A stretch of 64,000 nt of DNA from Cycas panzhihuaensis (Eukaryota > Cycadophyta): NCBI GenBank assembly GCA_023213395.1, contig CM041465.1, forward strand, positions 153,023,741-153,087,740, read 5' to 3'. The notes under the pieces were generated by a model that was not told the origin of the DNA, made no database searches, and saw only the letters and a list, made by a program, of their open reading frames with translations. Made by a program: the position numbers and the translations under genes. Shown here piece after piece: positions 36,530 through 48,262 of this stretch; position 1 is the stretch's first letter, and each line of letters begins with the position of its first letter.

Positions 36530-39100
36530 TGTTTCCCGACCAGGAATGGACTCGAGATGCATCGATGCAGGTTTGTTCAGGTATACTTTCTTACTTGTTC
36601 TTGCCTATGCTTGGTTAAGGTTATTTAGAATAGGTTGCTTAACATATACCTGCCTGCACGCATTACTTTTCTATTTGCTCATAATGCATATGCTTACGAC
36701 ACACCATCAGCCTATGACGACTCACAGTGGGGGCATTCCTCAATGAATGCTACACCCCGTATGGTGCACAGCCACCTACGTTGTCTCCACGGTCTCTCGA
36801 GATGTCTCCGTCAGTCCTATTTACTCTCGTTACAACGTGTTGCTTATGTTGCAATCCTTCCTAAGCCTGATTTAATCCTTAGTTAGGACTCTTTGCATTA
36901 TTTTGGGTACTTGGCCATTACCTAGGCATTCCCTTAGCTACTCGAGCTTGTGTTTAGCCTTGGTTTTTACCCCAAAACTTGATGTTTCTGATCCTTTTTC
37001 TCCTTTTTTGTTTCGATCGATACCATCAGTAAACTTAGCGGTCTGCATGACATTCTTCGGTACCACAGTTCTTCAGTATGACTGTTTGAAATTAAAAAAA
37101 AAGAGAACCACATGACAGTTTCTATTTTTTTTGCAGAATTGTCGCGTGGCGTTGATTGATTCGAGTCGCCCTGACATCCCCAACGTTCACCTACTGTGAA
37201 CAGGGGGATAAAGGAGATTTTGCTCCCTATTTTTCAGATCTTTTGGCCATTTTTCAAATCTCTTGGAAGGATTTTTGACTTTCACACAAGAAAACACACA
37301 AAAAAGATAATATACATACATAACAACTGGACAAAGGAGGAAAGGATTGATACTAGCTGGACTTGCAGGGCCATTGCTAGCCCCTACAGCTCTCCACAGC
37401 AAGCCCCATCTTTCTTTGTAGGTGCTCAAGGATCTAAGTGACATTTTCACCCAAAAGCTGTCCAAAGAGCCAACTTCCAAGGCTCCAAACTTGCAAGGAG
37501 TTTTCTTCATCCTCACTCTTACAAGAACCACTTGTGATCAGTTCTTATACATTGGTTATTGCTGCTATTTCCTAGCAGCAACGTTCATGCTTGATCTTCT
37601 TCCTACAAGATACTTCTTGTTTTTACTTGCAATCTATTTTATTCCTATTTCTTTTGTTTGTTAATGAATGGGATCCTAGTTAGCTAGTTTTTCTTCATAG
37701 TGTTGTACTAGATTAGTGATACCCTCCCATTGCTTCCTCCTACAAGCCTCTCTATTTTCTTTAAACTGTCTCTTTCACCCCTTCCTTAGTTAGCTGGTGC
37801 AAAGGAGTAACACACAAGGATTTGAGGGAGGTAGGCGGGGTTCCGTCCCCTATTGTTGTCCTTCTCCCCAAGGGTTCCGTCCCTTGTCCTCTTTCCCTTT
37901 GCCATCAACTTTTTCTTAGAGAACGGGCTAACGAAGTTTAGGAAATTTAGTTAGGGTATTCAGATTAGCATAGGTAACCTGCCACTACGTCATTTCCAGA
38001 AGTCTCACCTGTTGGTGTTGGGCCCTATGTAAGCCCCAATTTTTTCTGTTATCCTTTTCCTTATTACGGTTTGTTGCTTCACTGCCTTAGTGCCAACTAG
38101 TTTTTCTTCCCCGAGTTCTGTGGAGGTCTCCCGTGGGTAAGTTAGCCATCCTAAGGCTATACTCCTTCCCCTTTCGAGTATTCTTGTGGTGCATGGTGGT
38201 GAGAGTATTCCTTGCATGTTGTTATTTCATTTGGTTATATTTCGATGCTTAGCATAGATTTTAGTTCCATTTGATTTTAGTATATATATTTTGGTATATC
38301 TTGTGGCCTCTCTTCCGAGAGGAAGGTGTTCTTCTCACCCATTTATAGGACCGTGCATCGATGGAGTGATGCGTGGGACAAACCCGTTGCAGGTTAGTTC
38401 CCCGCGTAGTGCATTTCTTTCTTTGGTTTCAAGCTTTTTGTTTCTTTCTGTTTTATTTACTTTTGCATGCTTAAGGGGAGGTAAGTAAACCCCTCTTCTA
38501 TCGCTTCCGGCTACTACCGCTGATCAACATTGCATGCACGACGAATGGAGAAGAAAGGAGAGGGACTTAGAGGGACGAGCTGCACCCCATTCAGGCACCA
38601 GATCCAGGTATTCCCCTTGTTTCCCGCATATCCCCTTTTACATTGCTACCTTTCATGCATTTGCCTGAGTATTTAGGAAATTGTAAAGGAATATAAAGGA
38701 AAAAAGGAAAGTGCATTCATCTTTGACATCATTTCTTGCTTTATCTAGCATAGCATAGCATAGATAGCTTGCTCGCATCATGTGCGAGCTGCCCTCATTG
38801 TGCCCTTTCCTACATTCATCTGCACATTAGTCAGTTGCCCTTCCATCCGTTGCCTTCTCATTGCCTTGAGAAGACGTAACGCACAAGGCATTCTCTCTCC
38901 TTCCTGGCCATCCGAAGGGTAGGAAGGCCTTGCTTTGCACGGCTACCTGGAAGCAACCGGGCACCTTGCAGTCCCAAATCCGCACTCTAGTGCACGGATG
39001 CCCTGCAAGGTGAGGTCCTCGCTGCCTAGCTTAGTTAGCATAACGTATTCTTATATCCTTTTGCTAGACGTAGGGACACCGCCCCGTAGTGAGCGTTTTA
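36530..39100 (+). repeat. 3' LTR of GyC
   Basis: Starts TGTTTCCCGACCAGG and ends GAGCGTTTTA, where the 5' LTR ends GTTTCA: the terminal C is now T. Followed at once by ATTAC, the right target duplication. Very similar to 19985-22559, differing mainly by single transitions, so the insertion is younger than GyB. Confidence 0.93.
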
Positions 39101-40749
39101 ATTACAACACTCCACACTTCCCAAGCACAAATATAATAGGCAAAGATGATGTAACAAAAGCTTGATGTATGAGTAATAGGTTACAGTAAAGCTGTAAATA
39201 TTATCAATGTTACAAAAGTTGCGAAGTGCAACTTTTGTAACCTCTAACTAACCTAATACTAAATGATGGGTAGGGTTTGATTCAGGGCTGCGGTTCTTGC
39301 TTATGTAAGGCCTACAAAGCTAAGATCAGGCATAGCAATAAGTTACATACGTTGCTGCTAATGGTGACCCTCTCTTTTGGAAGCCCTTTGGAAACCCAAG
39401 GGAAGCACGTAGGAGAAAGAGGAAAGGGGAGAAGGGGGCTACCCTTGAGGAGAAGGCTCGCTAGGTATGGAACCTACCTTTGCTCCTGTCACTCTCCCTT
39501 TATGACCTCTTCCTCACTGCCTCCTTGGAGAAGCCAGAGAAGAGCTAGAAGGAATGATGAGGAGATAAGAAAAGAAGGGTTTGCCTCCTATGTCCAATAA
39601 GAAAACTGGAAGAAATGGGTGTTGTGCAAGATATTCAGACCACTTTTCGATAATTTCAAGGAAGCAAAATAAGATAAAGGGGAAGGACTACCTATTATAG
39701 GTAGATCAGGAGAAAATCTACCTAAGAAAAGAGGAAGAAGTCCAGCCCTATAGGGTTTACAAATGAAACCCTATAGAGGCCGTAATTTGAAGATGAGACT
39801 AGATTAAAGAGGGATATCTGTACTTGGTTACAAGCTTGTAGCATCTCCTTCCTGGGGCAGCCTCATTATAGGCCTGCTGTTATGGATATGGAGCTATAGA
39901 GGGTTGATCTTAGGTTAGAAGGTTGATGTATCAACTATTTACAAGGTGTTTCTATAGGGAGCTGTGAGGAATGAGTAAGAGAGAGAGTTTTTTTTTAAAT
40001 TGGAAGAGGAAGAAATGAGGGTATTTTTGGGTTTTTAAATCAAACCCTAGCTCAATCGAGTAGTTAGGGTTTAGATTGGGCCAAGAATATGTCTCTGCCA
40101 TATGGAAATTTCATAATAAATATGAAATTAGCTATAACAGATTTTTAAAAAATAAAATATGATAGTCGCCCTGTGATAAACTTTATAGTACCGCAAAGTT
40201 TGCAGTGGTACCATGATCTTTATCACGATGCGACAGAGAAATAACAAAAGAAAGTTTGGAAGCTCAGGAAAAGGGGATGCTTCAAGCCTGAGGGGGCATG
40301 ACACTTTGTCTAGGTGGCAGGAGGCAGTCATGGGACCTAAGAGACTTATGTTAGGTGAAGTACTAAGGCCAAGAAACTCCCAAAAGGTTAATAAACTAGT
40401 AAAAGACACCAACCATGCCTAAGCAAGGTGTTAGGGAACAAGGTATGTGAACGGAGATATGATTAGTCTACGAGAGCCAATTAGTGCTTGGGGACAACGT
40501 GGAGATGTGGAGGAGGGTTATGGAGTGCCATGGAATGCATATCCCTAGATTATCATAGGTTGAAATGGTATAATGCAGCATGATTAAACAGCAAATGCAT
40601 AATGATCACTCAATAAACCAAGCATTCATGTAATATAAATGAAATGATTTAATCTACCTATAGTAAAACTGATGGAGGTGAGGGATAGAAGCATACTAGC
40701 ACTTACCTGAGTTGACCCATTTGTGTCCATTCCTAGTAGTTGGGAAACA
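39101..40749 (-). repeat. 5' LTR of GyB, outer part
   Basis: Resumes the LTR interrupted at 19984. It matches 3662-5326 over its length (for example TGTATGAGT..., the GCAACTTTTGTAACCTCTAACTAACCTAA stretch and a TTTTTTTT run followed by GGAAGAGGAAGAAAT). It ends GGGAAACA at 40749, the LTR terminus. Total LTR length with 18532-19984 is about 3.1 kb. Confidence 0.82.
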
Positions 40750-41656
40750 CATGGTATGCCCAAATGCATAGTCAGTGATCAGGACCCCAAGTTTACCAGC
40801 AACTTCTAGATAGAACTCTTCCATCTACTTGGTACTAAACTGACAATGAGCTCATCCTACCATCCATAAATAGATGGTCAAACTAAGGTGGCTAATAAGT
40901 GCCTTAAAGGATACCTTCATTGTTATGCTTTAGATAAGCAGGGGTAGTGGCATCATTGGCTTCCTTTAGCAGAATGTTGGTATAATACAACCTATCATAC
41001 ATCAACAGAAATGACTTTGTTCCAAGTATTATATGTCTATGAACCACCCACACTTAAGAACTATGCCATAATCAGTTCTAAGGTTTAAGTAGTCAAGGAC
41101 CACATCCAATAAACAACATAGATTCTTAAGCTACTCAAGGAAAATTTAAACATTGTACTAAATTAGATGAAACAACAGGCAGATAAAGGGTGAAGTGAAT
41201 GAGCATTTCAACTAGGTGATTGGGTATACTTATGGTTGCAACTGTATAAGTAGGTATCTCTCAAATGAGATGAGTAACATAAATTACAATCTTGATTTTA
41301 TGGGCCTTACAAAATTGTTAAGAAGATTAGTGAAGTTGAATATGCCTTCGACTTACCACCACTATCAAGAATCCATAATGTCTTTCATGTTTCATGTCTC
41401 AAGAGGGTAATTGGAAAACAAGTATAAGTTTAAACATAATTGACTATATTAAATGAGGAGGGGTAACTTCAACTCATTCTAGAATGTATCATCGACTGAA
41501 GAATTTGACATCTACGATCTAGACAAATCATTGAGTATCTAATCAAATGGAAACAACTTTTGCAAGAAGATACAACCTGGGAGAATGAGCAATTTATCCT
41601 AGAGCACCCTAAGATCACCAAGCTTTGAGGGCAAAGATTTTTTAAGGGGGGGACTT
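40750..41656 (+). pseudogene. pol: Chromovirus integrase C-terminus with chromodomain
   Basis: The frame opens in the middle of the integrase core: CIVSDQDPKFTSNF (second Asp) and SSSYHP-IDGQTKVANKCL (the usual DGQTE motif, Glu replaced by Lys). The GPY/F-like C-terminal region and RIHNVFHVSCLKR follow. A chromodomain is readable at 41526-41612: EYLIKWKQLLQEDTTWENE and HPK. Chromodomain integrases steer insertion to heterochromatin. The N-terminal part was split off by GyB, which begins at 40749. Many stops. Confidence 0.85.
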
Positions 41657-42038
41657 TGTTAGGGATCCAACCCCTAACTTACTTTCTCTGATATTCTCTT
41701 ATATCTTCTACTTCTTCTCTCTCTTATATCATTTATTTCTTCTACTTCTTCCATTTTCTTAATATCCCATATACATAAGTAGAAGGTTGTGTAGTGGTCA
41801 TTGAGGACTATATATATTCATGTAATATCTGACATGTATAAGGAGGAGGTTGTGTAGTGAGCATAGAGCCATATATATATTTGTGTAATCTTTAGAGTAT
41901 GGTATCATAAATGTCATTGTTATTGCATGTAATTAAGAGGTTACCCCCTCGAAGGATATTGCAATACAAGTGCTCCTTTTGGAGTTATTTCTTTATTATA
42001 TTGGTGTGAAATTATCATTAAGGAGTGGTATCCTAACA
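41657..42038 (+). repeat. 3' LTR of the chromovirus (382 bp)
   Basis: Starts TGTTAGGGAT right after the purine tract AAGGGGGGGACT and ends TATCCTAACA; TGTTAGG and CCTAACA are inverted termini. It contains CT-rich and ATAT-rich stretches typical of short gypsy LTRs. The left LTR is outside the window. Confidence 0.85.
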
Positions 42039-43160
42039 AAGGAGTATAAAATAAAAGGACATTTGAAGAGGGAAAGAGCCAACATAGGAGCAGTTCTAAG
42101 AGCCCACTTGAGCTCTTGGAATATCTCTTGGGCCTTAAGAGACTAGACAAATGGAGCTCTCTTCTTTAGCAAGTTAGTCAAAGGTTTAACATTTATTACA
42201 AAATTTACCAAGAAACATCTCAAAAACCTCAACCTCCCCAAGAATGACTTGATTTGTCATTGGGTTCTTGGGGATGGCATCTCGATAATGGTCTTAACCT
42301 TGTCAGGGTCTATTTAGATTCCTTCCTTAGAGATAAGGAAACCTAAGAGCTTGTTAGTTGTTACTGCAAAAACACATTTAAGTGGGTTTAAGTTGATATG
42401 ATACTTACAACACCTTATGAAGATGGCTCTAAGGTCTACGGGATGATTGACCCTCTTACAAGAGAGGCCCATCATATCATCCATAAAAACTTCAAGAGTT
42501 TTATTTATAAGGTTATAAAAAATGAATTCCATCACCCTTTGGTAAGTGGCACCTACATTCTTTAATCCAAAGGGTATGGCCTTATAGTAAAAAGTCTCCC
42601 TTAGGGTAGTGAAGGCTATCTTGTGATGATCTTTGGGGGATATTTAGATTTGGTTATATTAGGAGAAGCCATCCATTAAGGGCATGACTTTAAAGCTAAC
42701 AGTTCAATCAATGATTTGATCGATAAATAAGAGAAGGAAGTTGTCCTTAGGACAAGCATTGTTGATATCCCATAAGTCAACACAAATCCTAATTATCCTA
42801 TTCTTTTTAGTGATAGGTATGATGTTGAAGACCCACTTAGGATAATCAATGGAAATGATAAGTCCTATATCTAGTGGCTTTTCCACTTCTATTTTAATAA
42901 TAGCTAATAGTTTAAGATGCAAAGGGCATTATTTTTGTTACACAAGGCAAGCGCTTGAAATGGTAGTAACGTTATAGGTTATAATGACAAGACCTATACC
43001 CTTTATATTTGAGTAATCCCATGCAAAAATATTTTTAAATTCTTAGAACCATAGGGTGTATTCCTTTATCTCTTGGGAAAAGCACTCTACCCTAATCTTA
43101 ATGACCTTATTAGGGACAAGGACAATGCCCTTGGTTACCCCTGTGCACATGGCATTCAAT
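42039..43160 (-). pseudogene. pol: Tat-type reverse transcriptase fragment
   Basis: Minus-strand fragment from the pre-RT region into the start of RNase H. Visible are the pre-RT EFKNIFAWDYSNIKGI, MHLKLLAIIKIEVEKPLDIG, IDYPKWVFNIIPITKKNR, DINNACPKDNFLLLF and the catalytic box FMDDMMG (within 42314-42535). It is of the same lineage as GyA-GyD but clearly more diverged. No LTRs accompany it. The chromovirus LTR abuts it at 42039 and a copia frame abuts it at about 43161, so it is a broken piece. Confidence 0.85.
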
Positions 43161-44330
43161 TGGTCAATCTACCAAATGGATGTGAAGAGAGTTTCCTTAA
43201 TGAAGTGCTTACAAAAAAGGTTTTCTTGAAGTAACCTCATGACTACATTGTTACAGGTAAAGAATACTTAGTTTATAAGCTCAAGAAAGCTTTGTATGGA
43301 CTAAAGAAAGCACCACATGCCTAGTATACAAAGATTGATGCCTTCCTCTCTCTATATGAATTCTATCATTTACCCTCTGACCTAGACTTGTATATTCAAG
43401 TTAGAGAAAACTTAATCACCATGATTGTTTTATATGGATGATCTAGCAGTCATAGGAAATGATAGTAAAGGCATAGCTTGACTATAATTAGAACTAAAAA
43501 GTAACTTTAAGATGATAGATCTTAGGTTACTCCATTATTTCCTTGGAATTGAAGTTTGGCAAGAACCAAACCACATCTTCCTATCTCAATCAAAATATGC
43601 CAATGAACTCTTGCAAAGATTTTGGATGATAGGTTGTAAGCCAATACCAACTCCCATAGAAACATGAACCAAGTTAAACCTGGACAAACAAGGTAAACCT
43701 TTTGATCCCACTTTATACTAACAATTAGTTGGGAGTCTCATGTACCTTACCTACACTTAACTGGATATCTATTATGCAATCAAGATCTATTCCAGGTATA
43801 TGTTAAAGCCCAAAGCATCCCACTGGAAAGCTACAACCATGGCTCTCAAATACATTTGTGGCACATATCAGTTTACACTTTACTATAACTAAACTAAGTC
43901 TCCTATACTCAAAGGACATATAGATATTAACTGGGCAAATTGCTAAGACACTCACCATTCAACTTTAAGATGTTATTTTAATTAGTTGCAATCTCTTAAA
44001 GATATAAGAAGTAGCCAAATGTTACCCTTTCATCCACTAAAATTAAATAGAAAGCAATTATTCACAACACTATGGAGTTAATTTGTCTTAGAAGGATTCT
44101 CACCAAATTTGGACTTCAACAAACTGCACCTCTTTATTGAAGATTATAAGTAATCTAATCTTCCATGCTAGAACCAAGTATATTGAGGTCTACCATCACT
44201 TCATCCTTGAACATGTCCAAAAAAAAGAAGTAAATCTCATTTACTAGTCAATTGAGGGCCAATTATAGATATCTTCACCAAAGCACTTGGTAAACCAAAG
44301 TTTGAACTATTTTAACTTATATACATATAC
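43161..44330 (+). pseudogene. pol: Ty1/copia RT and RNase H fragment
   Basis: Begins in WSIYQMDVK, the copia RT motif, and includes KLCMD-RKHHMP, FYMDDLAVIGND (catalytic box near 43430), LGIEVWQEPNHIFLSQSKYANELL, GSLMYLTYT and, in the RNase H part, NWANC-DTHHSTLRCY and FTKALGKPKFE near 44280. Multiple stops. It is a different lineage from the copia element at 45362. Its 5' half is absent. Confidence 0.85.
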
Positions 44331-44670
44331 TATAGGCAACCCCTATTTATAATTTAATTATAATTTGTAAATATATTAGGTCTAACATTTGTGTTGATAA
44401 GTCAGCTAATAATATTGATGTAAACATTGGTGGTATGTTTATCAATTAATCCCCACCCACCTCATTTGTATATTGATTCATTGTAAATGTGGAAGTTCTA
44501 CTAGATTTGAGCCTCATGGTGTAACAATTTTGTCTATAAATATTTGTCTCTTTCACATCCTTATTTGTGCTTGATTATTTTAATATTTCAATCGTTTGTA
44601 ATGGTTTATTAATGATTGCCTATAGATTTTAGATCCTATAGCTATTTTCTCATAACTATACATGTAGACC
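44331..44670 (+). repeat. Probable LTR remnant of the copia fragment
   Basis: AT-rich, non-coding. It begins a few dozen bases after the copia RNase H and holds TGTTGATAAGTC near 44391 and a TATA-like TATAAATATTTG near 44535. Position and content suggest a truncated 3' LTR. No second copy is in the window, so the limits are guesses. Confidence 0.45.
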
Positions 44671-45063
44671 TCTCTCAAGTAGTTAGGGAAATATAAGCTT
44701 TCACCTAGATTCTATGGTCCATAAAAAATCTATTAAAGGATTAGAGAATTAGCTTATGCCCTTAACTTACCTCAAGATAGTAAGATTTATGACGTTTTCT
44801 ATGTATCCAACCTTAAGAAAAAGATGGGGTACTACATTGGGGTAATAATTAAATTACTAATAATAGATAAAGAGGGAAAACTCATATTAGAATCTGAAGG
44901 AATAACATATATTCACTAACATAAGCTCAGATCATAGAATATTACAGAGTATCTAGTTAAATGGAAGGGACTATGACAACTTAAGAGACTGAACAATTCA
45001 TTTAAAGTTGCCCATCATTACGAACACTTTTTAGGCAAAGAAAAGTTTTAGAAGGAAGGAATT
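44671..45063 (+). pseudogene. pol: Second chromovirus integrase tail with chromodomain
   Basis: Reads KYKLSPRFYGP...RIRELAYALNLPQDSKIYDVFYVSNLKKK, the typical C-terminal chromovirus integrase, then EGKLILESEGI and a chromodomain start EYLVKWKGL near 44950. The following ED.TWE motif is decayed. The usual FLGKEKF-KEGIC end leads straight into an LTR-like TGTTGTGACC. A fragment, unrelated in position to the copy at 40750. Confidence 0.8.
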
Positions 45064-45361
45064 TGTTGTGACCTAAAACAATTATTTAAGTTAGGTATAA
45101 ATTTGATAAATTATTAGAAGTCAATTTCTTTTATTATTAGGGAGAATAAATCTTATTATTATCATCGAAAGTAAGTTTTTATTAAGAAGTCAATATTTTT
45201 TAAAAGTGGTCAATGCTAACATCTATAGATAGAGAATTATCATTTATTTGTAAACTATCTTTTGTGAGTTAATTGACTTAGGGTCTTTTGACCATTTGGC
45301 TCTTAAGAGCTTTTTTTCAGCTTTTATTTCAATTTTCTTATATTATAGAAGTAGATCCTCT
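45064..45361 (+). repeat. Truncated LTR following the chromovirus tail
   Basis: Starts TGTTGTGACCTAAAACA after the integrase end, AT-rich, and runs into the copia 5' LTR at 45362. Only the first 300 bp are present and I could not find the remainder beyond 50721. Confidence 0.4.
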
Positions 45362-46036
45362 TTAAGATTATTAGATAATATGAAAATAATATTTTAGAGA
45401 TAAATATTTTGACAGGTTGGTAGTATAGTTCCCCCTCCAAACTTCTATGGTGGGATCCAAGGGAAGCAAAATCCCCCCTTGGCTGGGGGGTATAGGGAGA
45501 GTTGGAACCCAACCCCCCTCCCCCCTGCAAAGAGGGGGTTTTAGGGTGACAGCCCCTAATCCAAAAAGCTAGTGCTATAAAACATACTAAATTGTAAAGA
45601 AAATCAGGTTCATTCATTCAAAATACCTCAAATTTGATGATCAAGATTTATACCTTGTATGACTCTCTCATATAGCCTGATTTAGGGTGTTTTTTTATGA
45701 TGTTGATGGAATTCGATGTATTGGATGTACTGTGAAGAGTAAGGCATCTAGTTGTTTTTACTATGAATGTTCTACTATAGATTATGTATATTTCTCTGTT
45801 CTTGAATAATAAAGATCGATACCTTTCCTATGTGAATATTTCCCTAGTATACTACTAGGGTTTTACCACATTATATTTAGTGTATATATGATACTTTAGA
45901 TTTTTGATTTATTTATTATATTACCTTTGGTTTAAGAACTTATATATTAAATTTAGTTTCAATTCCTATAACTAGTTGCAAAATAATTTAGATCTCCATG
46001 GTAATTTCTGGTTATTAGGATCTAGTTTTCTCAACA
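45362..46036 (+). repeat. 5' LTR of the copia element
   Basis: Aligns over its length with 50059-50721. Ends TTCTCAACA two bases before the primer site. It contains a strongly C- and G-tracted block (about 45430-45540) also present in the 3' LTR. Confidence 0.88.
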
Positions 46037-46038
46037 AG

Positions 46039-46050
46039 TGGTATCAGAAT
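46039..46050 (+). other. Primer-binding site, initiator tRNA-Met
   Basis: TGGTATCAGAAT, ten of twelve bases of the classical TGGTATCAGAGC complement of initiator tRNA-Met, two bases after the LTR. Confidence 0.85.
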
Positions 46051-46107
46051 CATTTTTATTTTTGCAATGAGTTTATATAGGTTTTGGTGTGGCTTTTTCT
46101 ATACTAA

Positions 46108-46974
46108 ATGGGGAAACTGGTAAATACAAAGTTCGAGGTAGAGAAATTTAATGGCAAGAATAACTTTGACTTATAGAAGCTAAAAGCGTATGATATTCTA
46201 GCATAATAGGGATTGTACAAAGATTTTGCAAGTAAATCGAAGAAACTTATAGGGATGGACGATGATGAATGAGATGATCTAGACAAAAGAGTTCTTAGTA
46301 CAATATGATTGTGCTTGGAAGACAAAGTTCTTTTTAACATTACAGAGGAGTAGATAGTAGAAGGATTATAGACCCAACTGGAAGGCTTGTATATTACTAA
46401 ATTAGTGTCGAATCAGATCTACTTAAAAAGAAAACAGTACTCATTACAAATGAAAGAAGGTACAAAAATTCTTGATCATTTAAATATTTTTAATACACTT
46501 ATTTATCAGTTGGCTAGTATCGATATCATAATTGAGAATGAGGATAAGGATGTTACCTTATTATGTTTATTACCAGAATCTTAAGATAATATTATTACCT
46601 CAATTAGTTTTAGCACTATACATAAATTAAACTATGATTCTATTATGAGTTCTTTATTAATAGAAGAGGTGAGGAGGAAGTCTAGTCTTGAAACCTCCAT
46701 ACTAGAAGCTATGACAATAAGAGGAAGAACAATTGAGAGAGGACAAAGCTCTAGGGACACATCAAGGTTAAAGTCAAAAGGCAAGAAGAGTAAGTTCAGA
46801 TGTTGGCACTACAATAAGACAAATCACATTAAGAAGGATTGCTACAAAATGAAGGAGTTCCAAAAAAAGGAAGATCTTGCCAAGGAGGCTAATCAGGTGG
46901 AGTTGAATCAAGGTACAAATAATGATGTCTTGATTGCTTATAATGTTTCCCATTATCATCATGATTGGTTATAG
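46108..46974 (+). pseudogene. gag: copia gag
   Basis: Starts at ATG 46108 (MGKLVNTKFEVEKFNGKNN). Open parts at 46387-46584 and 46645-46974 show LKRKQYSLQMKEGTKILDHLN and LCLLPES, typical copia gag, and a zinc knuckle CWHYNKTNHIKKDC whose second Cys is Tyr. Stops at several Trp and Gln positions. It would build the particle and bind RNA. Confidence 0.85.
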
Positions 46975-47350
46975 GATTTTGGTGCTTTATACCATATATG
47001 TATATACAAGAGTTAGTTTTTATTGTGCCAACCTCTTGATGGTTATGATATACTTATGTGAAATGAAGGTTCTTGTAAGATAGTGGGCATTGGTGGCATC
47101 AAAATTAAAATGTTCTACGATGTAGTGAAAACATTAATTGAAGTTAGACATATACCTAATCTAAAAAAGAATCTAATTTTCTTAGGTGAACTAGATTCTG
47201 GTGGTTATAAGTATACAGGTTATGAAGGAGTCTTAGAGATGTTAAAGGACACCTTGGTTGTTATGAAATCCTTAAAGAAAAAGAAACCTTTGTATTTTGG
47301 TGGGAAGTATAAATGTCATCCATGCAACTATAATAGTAAAGACTGTAGAA
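46975..47350 (+). pseudogene. pol: copia protease
   Basis: WL-DFGALYHIC at about 46965-47005 replaces the usual W(I/L)LDSGAS.HM active site, so the catalytic Asp-Ser-Gly is degraded (Asp-Phe-Gly). Then VKTLIEVRHIPNLKKNLIFLGELD, the conserved end of the domain, at 47125-47200. It would process gag-pol. Confidence 0.75.
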
Positions 47351-48262
47351 GATTCAGCTCAATTATGGCATCCGAGACTTGGGCATATAAGTGAGAGAGG
47401 ACTTAAGATACCGATGAACTGTAAGTTACTTCTTAACTTACAAATTTTAGATTTGACCTTTTATAAATATTATACTTTTGGGAAGTAATATAAACTTAAG
47501 TTTAAAGTAGGAAGTCACATTAGTAAAGGTGTTCTAGATTATGTATATTTAAATGTGTGGGGACTAGGCCCTACAACATCTTCTAGAGGATCATTGCACT
47601 TTATCGCATTTATAGATGATTACTCTAGAAAGGCATGGGTCTATTTTTTGAAAAAAAAAATGAAGTTTTTAATGTATTTAAGTAGTTTACAGCTCTAATT
47701 GAGAAGAGAACTAGTAGGTCAATCAAATATTTAAGAACTAACTATGGAGGTGAGTTTAATATTTTGGAGTTTAAGAACTATTATAGAAAAGTTAGGATTG
47801 AAAGGCATAAGACTACTAGCTATACTCTATATCAGAATGGCATAGCTGAATGCATGAACGTGACACTCTTGGAAAGAGCAAGAAGCATACTAAGTAATAT
47901 AAGAATGGAGTAGGGCTTATAGGTAGAAGCTATTCAGATAACTTATTATTTGGAAAACAAGTCACCATCACTTGCAATAGACTACAAGATTCCTAAAGAG
48001 GTATGGACTAGACATCAATGTGACTATTCAAATTTGAAAGTTTTTAGTTATGATGCTTATGCCTTGACTAACAAAATTCAAGGTTCAAAGTTAGATCTAG
48101 AATCCAAGAGATGTATCTTTATTGGTTATGGTAATAAAGATGGTGTAAAGGGATACAAGTTATGGGATCCTACTTCCTATATAATCACTATTAACAGAGA
48201 TGTTGTGTTTGATGAATCTCCTTTTCTAAAATTAAATAGTGTGGAAGTTAAAATAAAATAGG
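47351..48262 (+). pseudogene. pol: copia integrase
   Basis: Zinc-binding start LWHPRLGHISERGL near 47363, core with FIDDYSRKAWVYF (first Asp) near 47610, the GGEFN region near 47750 and the E-motif GIAECMNVTLLERARS near 47845, then VWTRHQCDYSNLKVFSYDAYAL (47950-48261 open). Stops and a poly-A shift near 47660 break it. Order integrase before RT marks it as Ty1/copia. Confidence 0.85.
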